A DNA stretch of 6,179 bases from CAURMH01 sp963525745 (GCA_963525745.1 CAURMH010000066.1:1-6179), one strand, 5' to 3'. Counted from the stretch's first letter, positions 1 through 5,923 are shown. A program made the numbers and translations. Notes: a model not told the origin generated them from the sequence alone.

Positions 1-161
1 GCCAAACAGAGCACACCATAAAGCAGAACGATACAGAACCATACTGCAAAAATTGAAGTTGCTTCACGAAGCATATACGCTTTGTAGAAATCTAATTTTT
101 GCCACCAAGTAGCCGTTACCGGGCGGGTATATTTTTTACGTTTACTCGCTATAATTGACAT
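1..161 (-). CDS. frdC: Fumarate reductase membrane anchor subunit FrdC (N-terminal part, cut by window edge)
   Basis: This is the first 53 residues of FrdC, a small inner-membrane subunit that, with FrdD, anchors the FrdAB catalytic dimer and carries electrons from menaquinol. The visible N-terminus begins MSIIASKRKKYTRP. A TWWQKLDFYKAYMLREATS segment at about residues 18-36 matches the typical FrdC cytoplasmic start (compare [20 protein letters not shown] in E. coli, from memory). The first transmembrane helix follows at about residues 37-53. The start is ATG at 159-161, preceded by a strong GGGAGG site whose left end overlaps the frdB stop (TAAGGGAGGAAAATTATG on the minus strand). It is the third gene of the frd operon, 12 bp after frdB. 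The remaining helices and frdD lie outside the window. Identification is firm despite truncation. Confidence 0.95.
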   Translation of the reverse strand, partial: MSIIASKRKKYTRPVTATWWQKLDFYKAYMLREATSIFAVWFCIVLLYGVLCL

Positions 162-173
162 AATTTTCCTCCC

Positions 174-944
174 TTAGCCCTTTGGTTTTAATAATGAAAT
201 AACGTAGTCTTTTGCACTTTCTACTTTGCCTTGGTTAATTGCCGCGGCAGGATCGACGTGCTTAGGACATACTTCTGAACAGTAACCTACGAAGGTACAA
301 GTCCATACCCCGTTTTTACCATTTAGTAATTTCATGCGCTGGGCTTTGCCGTGGTCACGGTTATCAAGATTATAACGATGGGCCATAGTAATTGCAGCAG
401 GGCCGATAAACTCAGGATTGAGGCCGAATTGAGGACAAGCGGCATAACACAAACCACAGTTGATACACATTGAGAATTGGCGATATTTCTCTAATTGTGC
501 AGGCGTTTGTTTAGTGCGGCTTACTTGCAGCTCTTTCGACGGATGCGGTTTTCCATCAAGCGGAGGCGCTTCATTACCGATAATGTACGGCTTAATCGCT
601 TCCAAACTCTCAATGAAGTGACTTAAATCTACGACTAAGTCGCGCTCAATCGGGAAGTTTGCCAATGGCTCAATACGCATATGGCCGCTGTAATCACGCA
701 AGAAGGTCTTACAAGCGAGTTTAGGCTTATTGTTAACCATCATCCCACAAGAACCGCAAATCGCCATACGGCAAGACCAGCGGTAAGACAAAGACGGTTC
801 AAGTTTATCTTTAATATAGCCCAACGCATCAAGCAAAGAAGTTTGATTATCGTAAGGCACTTGATACATGCTTAAATGCGGTTCTTGATCATTTTCCGGG
901 TTATAGCGTAACACTTCAACATTCATTACGGGGGTATTAGCCAT
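174..944 (-). CDS. frdB: Fumarate reductase iron-sulfur subunit FrdB
   Basis: FrdB carries electrons from the quinol site in FrdCD to the FAD of FrdA during anaerobic fumarate respiration, on the cytoplasmic face of the inner membrane. The 256-residue protein has an N-terminal plant-ferredoxin-like domain with [2Fe-2S] ligands Cys58, Cys63, Cys66 and Cys78. Its C-terminal domain has CINCGLC (Cys160, 163, 166) plus Cys226 for the [4Fe-4S] cluster, and Cys170, 216 and 222 for the [3Fe-4S] cluster; the assignments follow E. coli FrdB. The start is MANTPVMNVE because AAGGAG lies 7 bp upstream of this ATG. The reading frame is open 20 codons further upstream, but that part lies inside frdA. Its start overlaps the frdA end by 8 bp (ATGGCTAA), suggesting translational coupling. 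A stretch near residues 125-145 is about 12 residues longer than in E. coli FrdB. Confidence 0.98.
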   Translation of the reverse strand: MANTPVMNVEVLRYNPENDQEPHLSMYQVPYDNQTSLLDALGYIKDKLEPSLSYRWSCRMAICGSCGMMVNNKPKLACKTFLRDYSGHMRIEPLANFPIERDLVVDLSHFIESLEAIKPYIIGNEAPPLDGKPHPSKELQVSRTKQTPAQLEKYRQFSMCINCGLCYAACPQFGLNPEFIGPAAITMAHRYNLDNRDHGKAQRMKLLNGKNGVWTCTFVGYCSEVCPKHVDPAAAINQGKVESAKDYVISLLKPKG

Positions 945-2736
945 TTGCTTGCTCCTTAGCTTTCGCAGCCGCTTCGGCAGCTTCTGCTTCAGCGCCATAA
1001 ACACGTTTTGCAGGTTGTGATTTAGTGATTTTCACCGGACTGTAGTCAATCGTCGGCGCACTGTTTTCATTATAGAATGCAAGAGTATGTTTCAAATAAT
1101 TCACATCATCACGCTCGGTGTAATCTAAACGCTGATGCGCACCACGAGACTCTTTACGAGCAATCGCAGAGTTCGCAATGGATTGTGCGACATCAAGGAT
1201 ATAACCTAGTTCGACCGTATATAAAACATCCGTATTAAACACGCTTGAACGATCAGTGACATGAACACGTTTATAACGTTCTTTTAACTCGGCGATCTTA
1301 TCAACCGCTTTCTGCATACTTTCTTCCGTACGATAAATACCACATCCTTCTTCCATAATTTCACCCATTTCATCACGAATGGTTGACCAAGATTCATTAC
1401 CTTCCTGTTTATAAAGTGATTCAAGACGGGAAACGACATCTTTTGCTTGAGAATCGACCGCACTTTGGTTCGCCGGTTTCGCTTCAACGGCACGCTGCGC
1501 CGCATATTCGCCGGCAACGCGACCAAGTACGACTAACTCAGCCAGTGAGTTTGAGCCCAAGCGGTTTGCGCCGTGCAATCCTGAAGAGGCGCATTCGCCC
1601 ACGGCAAATAAGCCTTTGATTCGGGTTTCACTGTTAAAATCGACTTCAATACCGCCCATTGTATAGTGTACAACAGGACGAACCGGAATTGGTTGTTCAA
1701 CAGGATTTACACCTTCATAAGCACTTGCCAATTCACAAATAAATGGAAGGCGTTCGTGTAAATATTTTTCACCGAGGTGACGCAGGTCCAAATGCACAAC
1801 ATCGACGCCTTTTGCGGTTTTTAATGTATTGCCTTTGCGCCATTCCTGCCAGAATGCTTGGGATACTTTATCGCGAGGACCTAATTCCATGTATTTATTT
1901 TGAGGTTTACCGATCGGGGTTTCAGGTCCGAGTCCGTAGTCCTGCAAATAACGATAGCCGTCTTTATTCACTAAGATACCGCCTTCGCCACGACAACCTT
2001 CGGTCATCAAAATACCGGTATTCGGTAAGCCGGTTGGGTGATACTGAACAAATTCCATATCACGAAGTGGTACGCCGTGGCGATACGCCATGGATAAACC
2101 GTCACCGGTTACGATGCCGCCGTTAGTATTGAATTTAAATGCGCGACAACCACCGCCGGTAGCAATAACAACGGCATTGGCATTAATTTGTACCAATGAA
2201 CCTTCCATCATATTCATTGCAACCAAACCACGAGCATGGCCGTCATCCACTAAAATATCAAGCACAAAGTGTTCGTCAAAACGTTGAATTTGTGGAAACT
2301 GTGTAGAAGTTTGGAAAAGGGTATGTAATAAGTGGAAACCGGTTTTATCGGCGGCAAACCAAGTACGCTCGATTTTCATTCCACCGAAACGACGCACGTT
2401 TACATCGCCATCAGCCTTACGGCTCCAAGGACATCCCCAGCGTTCAAGTTGGGTCATTTCAACCGGAGAGTGTTCAACGAAATATTCCACGACATCTTGT
2501 TCGCAAAGCCAGTCACCACCCGCTACCGTGTCGTGAAAGTGTTTATCGTAAGAATCTTCTTCTTTGATGACGGCCGCGGCCCCGCCCTCTGCGGCTACAG
2601 TATGGCTACGCATCGGATAAACCTTTGAAACTAAAGCAATTTTTAAGTTAGGGTTTGCTTCTGCTGCTGCAATTGCTGCACGTAAACCGCCACCACCGGC
2701 GCCAACAATTGCAATATCGACATTAACAGTTTGCAC
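937..2736 (-). CDS. frdA: Fumarate reductase flavoprotein subunit FrdA
   Basis: FrdA is the catalytic subunit that reduces fumarate to succinate in the cytoplasm, taking electrons from FrdB. The 599-residue protein begins with a Rossmann FAD motif (VGAGGGG, 11-17). His45 in MRSHTVAAEGG is the residue that covalently binds FAD in this family. Active-site residues known from E. coli are all present: His233 (HPTG), Glu246 and Arg249 (MTEGCRGEGG), Arg288 (LGPRDK), His357 (VHYTMGG) and Arg392 (GANRLGSNS). The end, YGAEAEAAEAAAKAKEQANG, is a charged Ala/Glu tail typical of FrdA. The start is GTG at 2734-2736 (read as MQTVNVDIAI), chosen because GGAGGA sits 4 bp upstream and family members begin here; the frame stays open 35 codons upstream without family-like sequence. 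It is the first gene of frdABCD, probably anaerobically induced from the upstream FNR/CRP-like dyad. Confidence 0.98.
   Translation of the reverse strand: MQTVNVDIAIVGAGGGGLRAAIAAAEANPNLKIALVSKVYPMRSHTVAAEGGAAAVIKEEDSYDKHFHDTVAGGDWLCEQDVVEYFVEHSPVEMTQLERWGCPWSRKADGDVNVRRFGGMKIERTWFAADKTGFHLLHTLFQTSTQFPQIQRFDEHFVLDILVDDGHARGLVAMNMMEGSLVQINANAVVIATGGGCRAFKFNTNGGIVTGDGLSMAYRHGVPLRDMEFVQYHPTGLPNTGILMTEGCRGEGGILVNKDGYRYLQDYGLGPETPIGKPQNKYMELGPRDKVSQAFWQEWRKGNTLKTAKGVDVVHLDLRHLGEKYLHERLPFICELASAYEGVNPVEQPIPVRPVVHYTMGGIEVDFNSETRIKGLFAVGECASSGLHGANRLGSNSLAELVVLGRVAGEYAAQRAVEAKPANQSAVDSQAKDVVSRLESLYKQEGNESWSTIRDEMGEIMEEGCGIYRTEESMQKAVDKIAELKERYKRVHVTDRSSVFNTDVLYTVELGYILDVAQSIANSAIARKESRGAHQRLDYTERDDVNYLKHTLAFYNENSAPTIDYSPVKITKSQPAKRVYGAEAEAAEAAAKAKEQANG
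952..957 (-). promoter_or_regulatory. Ribosome binding site of frdB
   Basis: AAGGAG on the minus strand lies inside the last codons of frdA, 7 bp before the frdB ATG at 942-944. It decides the frdB start against an in-frame upstream ATG at 1004. Confidence 0.85.
1457..1465 (-). repeat. DNA uptake signal sequence core (in frdA)
   Basis: AAGTGCGGT on the minus strand, with the extended context CAAAGTGCGGTCGATT. It lies inside frdA and is read in frame as Ser-Ala-Val. This 9-bp core is the Haemophilus-type uptake signal preferred by the competence machinery. Confidence 0.85.
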
Positions 2737-2740
2737 GATA

Positions 2741-2746
2741 TCCTCC
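2741..2746 (-). promoter_or_regulatory. Ribosome binding site of frdA (supports GTG start)
   Basis: GGAGGA on the minus strand lies 4 bp before GTG at 2734-2736. It is the only strong Shine-Dalgarno match near the family N-terminus, and no ATG is available at a comparable position, so it decides the GTG start. Confidence 0.85.
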
Positions 2747-2768
2747 AAATAAATGAAAAGTAAATAGG

Positions 2769-2783
2769 ATCCTAAACTAGGAT
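2769..2783 (-). promoter_or_regulatory. Small hairpin in the frdA leader
   Basis: A perfect inverted repeat, ATCCTA-GTT-TAGGAT on the minus strand, has 6-bp arms and a 3-nt loop. It lies 22 bp upstream of the frdA ribosome binding site, in the expected 5' untranslated leader. One arm also belongs to an 8-bp palindrome, AGGATCCT. No U-tract follows, so it is not a standard terminator. A role in mRNA stability or translation is inference. Confidence 0.45.
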
Positions 2784-2835
2784 ACGACACGTCTATTCTG
2801 CCATTTTTTCTTGGTGATTTAATAGCCCTTTTGGG

Positions 2836-2841
2836 ATTCAA
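2836..2841 (-). promoter_or_regulatory. Candidate -10 element of the frdA promoter
   Basis: TTGAAT on the minus strand matches TATAAT at 4 of 6 positions. It would put transcription start near 2829, leaving the FNR/CRP-like dyad centred at about -40.5, close to the -41.5 expected of a class II activator site. No -35 hexamer is seen, which fits an activator-dependent promoter. A second candidate, TATTAA at 2819-2824, would put the dyad near -57. Both are weak predictions. Confidence 0.3.
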
Positions 2842-2861
2842 AAATGAAAAAGTGGTAATTT

Positions 2862-2877
2862 TGTGATCTAACTCAAA
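2862..2877. promoter_or_regulatory. FNR/CRP-like binding dyad between frdA and epmA
   Basis: TGTGATCTAACTCAAA matches the CRP consensus TGTGATCTAGATCACA at 13 of 16 positions. With the same centre, the inner 14-mer GTGATCTAACTCAA at 2863-2876 matches FNR consensus TTGAT-N4-ATCAA at 8 of 10 fixed positions. The site lies about 126 bp upstream of the frdA GTG and about 79 bp upstream of the epmA ATG. Activation of frd by FNR under anaerobiosis is well established in enterics and fits here. Which protein binds cannot be settled from sequence. Confidence 0.6.
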
Positions 2878-2898
2878 AAAGTTATCTTCTTATATCCA

Positions 2899-2927
2899 TT
2901 GAGTTGAGAACCGCTCTCGTTTAGAAT
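2899..2927 (+). promoter_or_regulatory. sigma70-type promoter of epmA
   Basis: TTGAGT at 2899-2904 (-35, 4 of 6) and TAGAAT at 2922-2927 (-10, 5 of 6) are separated by an ideal 17 bp. Transcription would start near 2934, giving a leader of about 22 nt that carries a modest AGGGA ribosome site at 2947-2951. The FNR/CRP-like dyad is centred about 64 bp upstream of this start, so it could also influence epmA. Confidence 0.5.
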
Positions 2928-2955
2928 AGTTTCCTTTGAGAAAATAGGGAAAAAA

Positions 2956-3939
2956 ATGACCGCACTTAATGATTCGCCGATCGTATGGCAACCCTCGGCT
3001 AAAATTGAGGCCTTATTGGCTAGAGCAAAAATTATTCGTGAAATTCGTCGATTTTTTACTGAACGTGGGCTACTTGAAGTTGAAACGCCGATATTAAGCG
3101 AATTCGGCGTCACCGATCTTCATCTTTCCACTTTCAATACGAAATTTATTGCGCCGTTGGGAGAACAATCAAAGACGCTTTGGCTTTCTACCAGCCCGGA
3201 ATATCACATGAAGCGCTTAGTGGCGGCGGGAAGCGGCCCGATATTTCAGATTGGCAAAGTTTTCCGCAATGAAGAAGCCGGAACTTATCACAATCCTGAA
3301 TTTACCATGCTGGAATGGTATCGGCCGCACTTTGATATGTATCGGTTAATCAATGAAGTGGATGACTTATTACAACAAATTTTGGATTGTAAGCCGGCAG
3401 ATAGCCTAAGCTATCAATTCGTTTTCCAAGAATATGTCGGCGTTGATCCGCTATCGGCGACGCGCGCAGAATTGCTTGAAATTGCAAGAATGCATCATCT
3501 TATGGCTGATGATAACGAAGAACGCGATACATTGCTGCAATTTTTATTTAGTGCCGTAGTCGAACCTCAAATCGGTCGAAACGCGCCTGTCGCCGTTTAT
3601 CATTTTCCGGCAGGACAAGCGGCGTTAGCACAAATTTGTGCGGAAGATCAACGCGTTGCAGAACGTTTCGAGTTTTATTATAAAGGTCTTGAATTAGCCA
3701 ATGGTTTTCAGGAGCTGTCTGACGCGCGGGAGCAGCAGCGCCGTTTTGAACAAGACAATTTATTACGCCAAAAAGCAGGATTGCCTCAGCGCGATATTGA
3801 TTATCGTTTTATTGCTGCGCTGCAAGCGGGTTTACCCGCGATGTCCGGTGTGGCATTGGGGGTTGATAGACTGATTATGTTAGCGCTTGGCGCTAAAAAG
3901 ATAAAGGATGTTATTTCTTTTGCCATCGATTGCGCTTAA
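2956..3939 (+). CDS. epmA: Elongation factor P-(R)-beta-lysine ligase EpmA (PoxA/GenX)
   Basis: EpmA is a truncated paralogue of class II lysyl-tRNA synthetase. It attaches (R)-beta-lysine, made by EpmB, to a conserved lysine of elongation factor P, which lets EF-P relieve ribosome stalling at polyproline. The 327-residue protein contains only the catalytic domain: class II motif 1 at about 33-49 (ending VETPILSE), motif 2 at 103-122 (FRNEEAGTYHNPEFTMLEWY) and motif 3 at 298-312 (GVALGVDRLIMLALG). There is no N-terminal anticodon-binding domain, as expected for EpmA rather than LysS. Ala300 in motif 3 seems to be the alanine that replaces a LysRS glycine and suits the larger beta-lysine (from memory of E. 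coli). ATG at 2956 is chosen from AGGGA 4 bp upstream and from family length. It is divergent from frdA, an arrangement also seen in E. coli. Confidence 0.97.
   Translation: MTALNDSPIVWQPSAKIEALLARAKIIREIRRFFTERGLLEVETPILSEFGVTDLHLSTFNTKFIAPLGEQSKTLWLSTSPEYHMKRLVAAGSGPIFQIGKVFRNEEAGTYHNPEFTMLEWYRPHFDMYRLINEVDDLLQQILDCKPADSLSYQFVFQEYVGVDPLSATRAELLEIARMHHLMADDNEERDTLLQFLFSAVVEPQIGRNAPVAVYHFPAGQAALAQICAEDQRVAERFEFYYKGLELANGFQELSDAREQQRRFEQDNLLRQKAGLPQRDIDYRFIAALQAGLPAMSGVALGVDRLIMLALGAKKIKDVISFAIDCA
2959..2967 (-). repeat. DNA uptake signal sequence core (codons 2-4 of epmA)
   Basis: ACCGCACTT on the plus strand, which is AAGTGCGGT on the minus strand with an A/T-rich tail (CATTTTTTT). It exactly occupies codons 2-4 of epmA, read as Thr-Ala-Leu. 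Confidence 0.85.
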
Positions 3940-3955
3940 GTGTAATCAATCGCAA

Positions 3956-3964
3956 AAGTGCGGT
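3956..3964 (+). repeat. DNA uptake signal sequence core (epmA/sel1 intergenic)
   Basis: AAGTGCGGT with the extended form AAAAGTGCGGTTAAAAATAA, including the A/T-rich tail of strong uptake signals. It lies in the 41-bp gap between the convergent epmA and Sel1-repeat genes. There is no inverted partner copy, so the usual two-copy uptake-signal terminator is absent. Confidence 0.9.
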
Positions 3965-3980
3965 TAAAAATAAATGCGTT

Positions 3981-4661
3981 TTAGTTTTTAATCGCGGGCT
4001 TGACAAGTCGGTTCAGATTTTTTAGTGCAAATTCTTTGATATTCGGCGCGGCATCCTTTGCATTTATGATTTCTTCGTATAGTTTTATTGCTTTTTGTTT
4101 GTCTTTAGGCACGCCGAATCCGTTTTCATAAAATTCCCCCAAGCGAAGTTTCGCTTCGTCATTGCCTAATTCGGCACAGGTTTTAAGCCATTTTAAGGAT
4201 TTTACATAATCGTTTTTCAAAAAGTAAATTTCACTTAACATCAACATGCTTGCTTGATCTTTAGCATTTGCGGTTAATTCAAAAAGCTTAATGGCATGCG
4301 GCTCATTTCGTTCAATGTAGCTGCCTTTGTAATACATTAATGCTAGATTATTCAATGCCTTAATATTACCGCTTTCAGCCGATGAGCTAAACCACCAATA
4401 CGCTTGTTCTACACTTGGCCTTACTCCGCGTCCGGTATTAAACATAACGCCTAAATTAGCCTGAGCCATCGGATGACCTTCCAGCGCCATTGGATAGATG
4501 ACATTAAATGCCAGCGACCAATATCCGCTGTTAGCGAAATATTGCGCAATATTCATACGTTGTTGGTCTAAATCTTTTTTTTCATTCACCACTGTCGTTT
4601 TCATTGCCCAAATATCGGCGTGAATGAGAAGTGCGGTTAAAAAGAGGAGAAATTTGTTCAT
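3981..4661 (-). CDS. Sel1/TPR-like repeat protein, probably exported; function unknown
   Basis: The 226-residue product has a likely Sec signal: Lys3, a hydrophobic stretch at 4-13, and possible cleavage after Ala19 (IWA-M). Helical Sel1-type repeats follow at about 65-100 (AQANLGVMFNTGRGV then AYWWFSSSAESG), 101-134 (ALNNLALMYYKGSY), a shorter degenerate unit at 135-167, and 168-204 (AKLRLGEFYENGFGV, then KDKQKAIKLYEE). Such repeats form a curved alpha-solenoid that mediates protein-protein contacts. A periplasmic scaffold role is inference and no catalytic motif is visible. Its ATG directly abuts the TAA of the upstream YwiC-like gene (TAAATG) and no Shine-Dalgarno sequence is seen, so translation probably depends on coupling. 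Met20 is an alternative start but would lose the signal peptide. Confidence 0.85.
   Translation of the reverse strand: MNKFLLFLTALLIHADIWAMKTTVVNEKKDLDQQRMNIAQYFANSGYWSLAFNVIYPMALEGHPMAQANLGVMFNTGRGVRPSVEQAYWWFSSSAESGNIKALNNLALMYYKGSYIERNEPHAIKLFELTANAKDQASMLMLSEIYFLKNDYVKSLKWLKTCAELGNDEAKLRLGEFYENGFGVPKDKQKAIKLYEEIINAKDAAPNIKEFALKNLNRLVKPAIKN
4629..4637 (+). repeat. DNA uptake signal sequence core (in the Sel1-protein signal peptide)
   Basis: AAGTGCGGT followed by TAAAAAGAG on the plus strand. On the coding strand it reads ACC GCA CTT, giving Thr-Ala-Leu at residues 9-11 of the Sel1-repeat protein, within the hydrophobic core of its signal peptide. Confidence 0.85.
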
Positions 4662-5387
4662 TTATAATGTAGATGTGAGTAAAAGAATAAAAAAAATGGC
4701 CGAGATAGCGAATTCAATCAGGCCGGTTTGTTGAATAGATAGCTTTCGCGTCGGTAAATAGGCGGTTCTAGCCAATCCTATCAAGAAAGCTAACGCTAAT
4801 CCGTATTGTTTTGCAATGAGATAACTCGCGATACAAATTAGATGAAAAATGACCGCACTTTTAAAGTAACGGGGGTTTTTGCGCTCTCTCATCACCGATT
4901 TAATATAAAGTGTTGTGCCGATAAAAAAGAGGCTTGGGTGCAATGCAACCCACCAAATTTTATGGTCAAACTGCCGGTCGGGGAAGTAGTAGGCGCCCAT
5001 ACCGGCCAGCGCAAAAATCGTGATACCCACCAAATCATTGATTAAATTACGTTCATCTTTTCGTTTAGTGTAGTAGATACTGACTTGTACGAGAGGCAAC
5101 ATCGCCAAAACAAAAAACAATACTTTCCAATTATATAAAATGGCGGGAATGGCGAGCAATGCAGTTGCAATAGCGTAAATGGCGGTCCATTTTTGATATT
5201 GTTCCAAACTTTTTCCTTTGCTCTTAAATAAGCTAAGGAAAGGGTAAGTCATCAAATACAGACTAAACCAAGCGAGCAACAGGAATAAATGCAGCCAGAT
5301 TGGCTGCGATAGTAACATGCCGTAGATAAAAGGCAGCAAAGCCATTACCATAGCACCATATTGATTTGAAATTAGTGGTTTCATCAT
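4662..5387 (-). CDS. YwiC-like family multi-pass inner-membrane protein; function unknown
   Basis: The 241-residue, very hydrophobic protein has about eight or nine likely membrane helices (roughly 13-28, 33-52, 68-86, 88-106, 118-134, 145-164, 176-193, 195-207 and 223-240). The N-terminal ISNQYGAMVMALLPFIYGML resembles the NQHGAW-MLLLPF-type opening that I recall for the YwiC-like family. Conserved-looking polar loops are KRKDERNLINDLVG (108-121) and SVMRERKNPRYF (164-175). The family has no established function. In Bacillus subtilis ywiC lies near anaerobic nitrate-respiration genes (from memory), which is only suggestive here. Two adjacent ATG codons (5385-5387 and 5382-5384) could start it, with only a weak AAAGA just upstream. 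It heads a two-gene unit with the Sel1-repeat gene, whose start codon abuts this stop. Confidence 0.8.
   Translation of the reverse strand: MMKPLISNQYGAMVMALLPFIYGMLLSQPIWLHLFLLLAWFSLYLMTYPFLSLFKSKGKSLEQYQKWTAIYAIATALLAIPAILYNWKVLFFVLAMLPLVQVSIYYTKRKDERNLINDLVGITIFALAGMGAYYFPDRQFDHKIWWVALHPSLFFIGTTLYIKSVMRERKNPRYFKSAVIFHLICIASYLIAKQYGLALAFLIGLARTAYLPTRKLSIQQTGLIEFAISAIFFILLLTSTL
4852..4860 (-). repeat. DNA uptake signal sequence core (in the ywiC-like gene)
   Basis: AAGTGCGGT on the minus strand, in the context AAAAGTGCGGTCATTTTTCA with a good A/T-rich tail. It is in frame in the YwiC-like gene as Ser177-Ala178-Val179, at the start of a predicted membrane helix. Confidence 0.9.
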
Positions 5388-5415
5388 TCTTTAAAAGGGA
5401 CAATATTTGCTGATG

Positions 5416-5443
5416 ATTTTACCGTGAATTTTAAGATTTACAA
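5416..5443 (-). promoter_or_regulatory. Candidate promoter of the ywiC-like/sel1 unit
   Basis: On the minus strand, TTGTAA at 5438-5443 (-35, 4 of 6) and TAAAAT at 5416-5421 (-10, 5 of 6) are separated by 16 bp. Transcription would start near 5409, about 22 nt before the first ATG. Its -35 hexamer overlaps that of the zapG promoter on the other strand. Confidence 0.35.
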
Positions 5444-5465
5444 AATATTGACCGCACTTTAGAAT
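5437..5465 (+). promoter_or_regulatory. sigma70-type promoter of zapG
   Basis: TTTACA at 5437-5442 (-35, 5 of 6) and TAGAAT at 5460-5465 (-10, 5 of 6) are separated by exactly 17 bp. Transcription would begin near 5472, leaving a leader of about 59 nt. An uptake signal core fills 5451-5459 of the spacer. CATAAT at 5491-5496 is an alternative -10 but lacks a recognisable -35. Confidence 0.5.
5451..5459 (-). repeat. DNA uptake signal sequence core (in the zapG promoter spacer)
   Basis: AAGTGCGGT on the minus strand in the extended context AAAGTGCGGTCAATATTTTG. It lies in the divergent region between the ywiC-like gene and zapG, ending directly before the candidate zapG -10 box. Confidence 0.9.
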
Positions 5466-5518
5466 GAGCAAAGAGACGGTTTTTTGATGTCATAATACGG
5501 TGAATTTTTATTTAAAAT

Positions 5519-5523
5519 AGGAG
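5519..5523 (+). promoter_or_regulatory. Ribosome binding site deciding the zapG start
   Basis: AGGAG lies 1 bp before ATG at 5525 but 7 bp before ATG at 5531. Only the second spacing is normal, so the second ATG is taken as the start. Confidence 0.75.
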
Positions 5524-5530
5524 TATGTTT

Positions 5531-5923
5531 ATGCCAATTTGGACAACAGAAATGTGGCAGTCAGCCGCTATCGGATGTGTTGTAGGAATTATTGTTACTT
5601 ATCTTGTGCTACGATTCACAAAAGGTTCGTTGAAAAAGCAAACGCAGCGGGAAAACGAACTGAAGCAGGCTAAAAACACGTTAAATATTCAAAATGAGCG
5701 CCTGGAGAAGTATTTTGCCGAAAGTGCCGCCTTATTTAAGGCACTGGCTAATGACCATCAGAAGCTCTATCGCCATTATGCTGAATCTTCAGCGCAGTTT
5801 TTAGGCGATAAAACGGCTCAGGCACTTTTCATTGAAGAACAGCCAAGTGCCCCGCAAGAAACAGCGTCGGCGCCACACGATTACTCGCAAGGGGCTTCCG
5901 GGTTGCTGAAAGCAGAGCGATAA
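5531..5923 (+). CDS. zapG: ZapG/YhcB family inner-membrane protein (DUF1043), cell division and envelope growth
   Basis: The 130-residue protein has one N-terminal membrane helix at about 10-28 (SAAIGCVVGIIVTYLVLRF). A charged, probably coiled-coil cytoplasmic segment follows at about 35-85, containing ERLEKYFAESAALFKALAND and HQKLYRHYAESSAQFL. A low-complexity Pro/Ala/Ser linker leads to the conserved tail DYSQGASGLL at 117-126. This layout, the length and the tail match E. coli YhcB (ZapG), which ends in DYSEGASGLL. In E. coli the protein interacts with division and cell-shape proteins and helps balance envelope growth; its exact activity is unsettled. It appears monocistronic, with its own promoter candidate and a convergent neighbour (leuB). 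ATG at 5525 would add only two residues but is too close to the ribosome site. Confidence 0.93.
   Translation: MPIWTTEMWQSAAIGCVVGIIVTYLVLRFTKGSLKKQTQRENELKQAKNTLNIQNERLEKYFAESAALFKALANDHQKLYRHYAESSAQFLGDKTAQALFIEEQPSAPQETASAPHDYSQGASGLLKAER

Noticed and set aside
511..519. Extra uptake-like sequence TTAGTGCGGC in frdB
   Set aside because: It mismatches the 9-bp core at two positions and has no A/T-rich tail.
945..1004. Upstream in-frame extension of FrdB starting at ATG 1004
   Set aside because: It lies inside frdA, lacks family-like sequence, and a strong AAGGAG precedes the ATG at 944 that gives the expected 256-residue protein.
681..2628. Several open frames of 64-127 codons antisense to, or in other frames of, frdB and frdA
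   Set aside because: They are shadows of highly conserved coding sequence and show no ribosome site or family resemblance.
2737..2841. Upstream 35-codon extension of FrdA
   Set aside because: The segment is unlike FrdA, covers the leader hairpin and ribosome site, and the GTG at 2736 matches the family N-terminus.
2862..2877. Competence-type CRP-S (Sxy-dependent) site
   Set aside because: CRP-S sites typically have TGCGA in the half-site, whereas this one has the standard TGTGA, and no competence gene is adjacent.
2868..3113. Minus-strand open frame of 81 codons over the epmA start
   Set aside because: It is antisense to clearly coding epmA and to its promoter, with no recognisable product.
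3927..3991. Possible terminators between epmA and sel1: CGATTG/CAATCG arms (3927-3932, 3947-3952) and TTAAAAA/TTTTTAA arms (3964-3970, 3985-3991)
   Set aside because: The first has short arms with a 14-nt loop and no T-tract, and includes the epmA stop. The second is pure A/T with a long loop. Neither is convincing, though some termination must occur here.
4842..5045. Plus-strand open frame of 67 codons within the ywiC-like gene
   Set aside because: It is antisense to a coherent multi-helix membrane protein and has no independent support.
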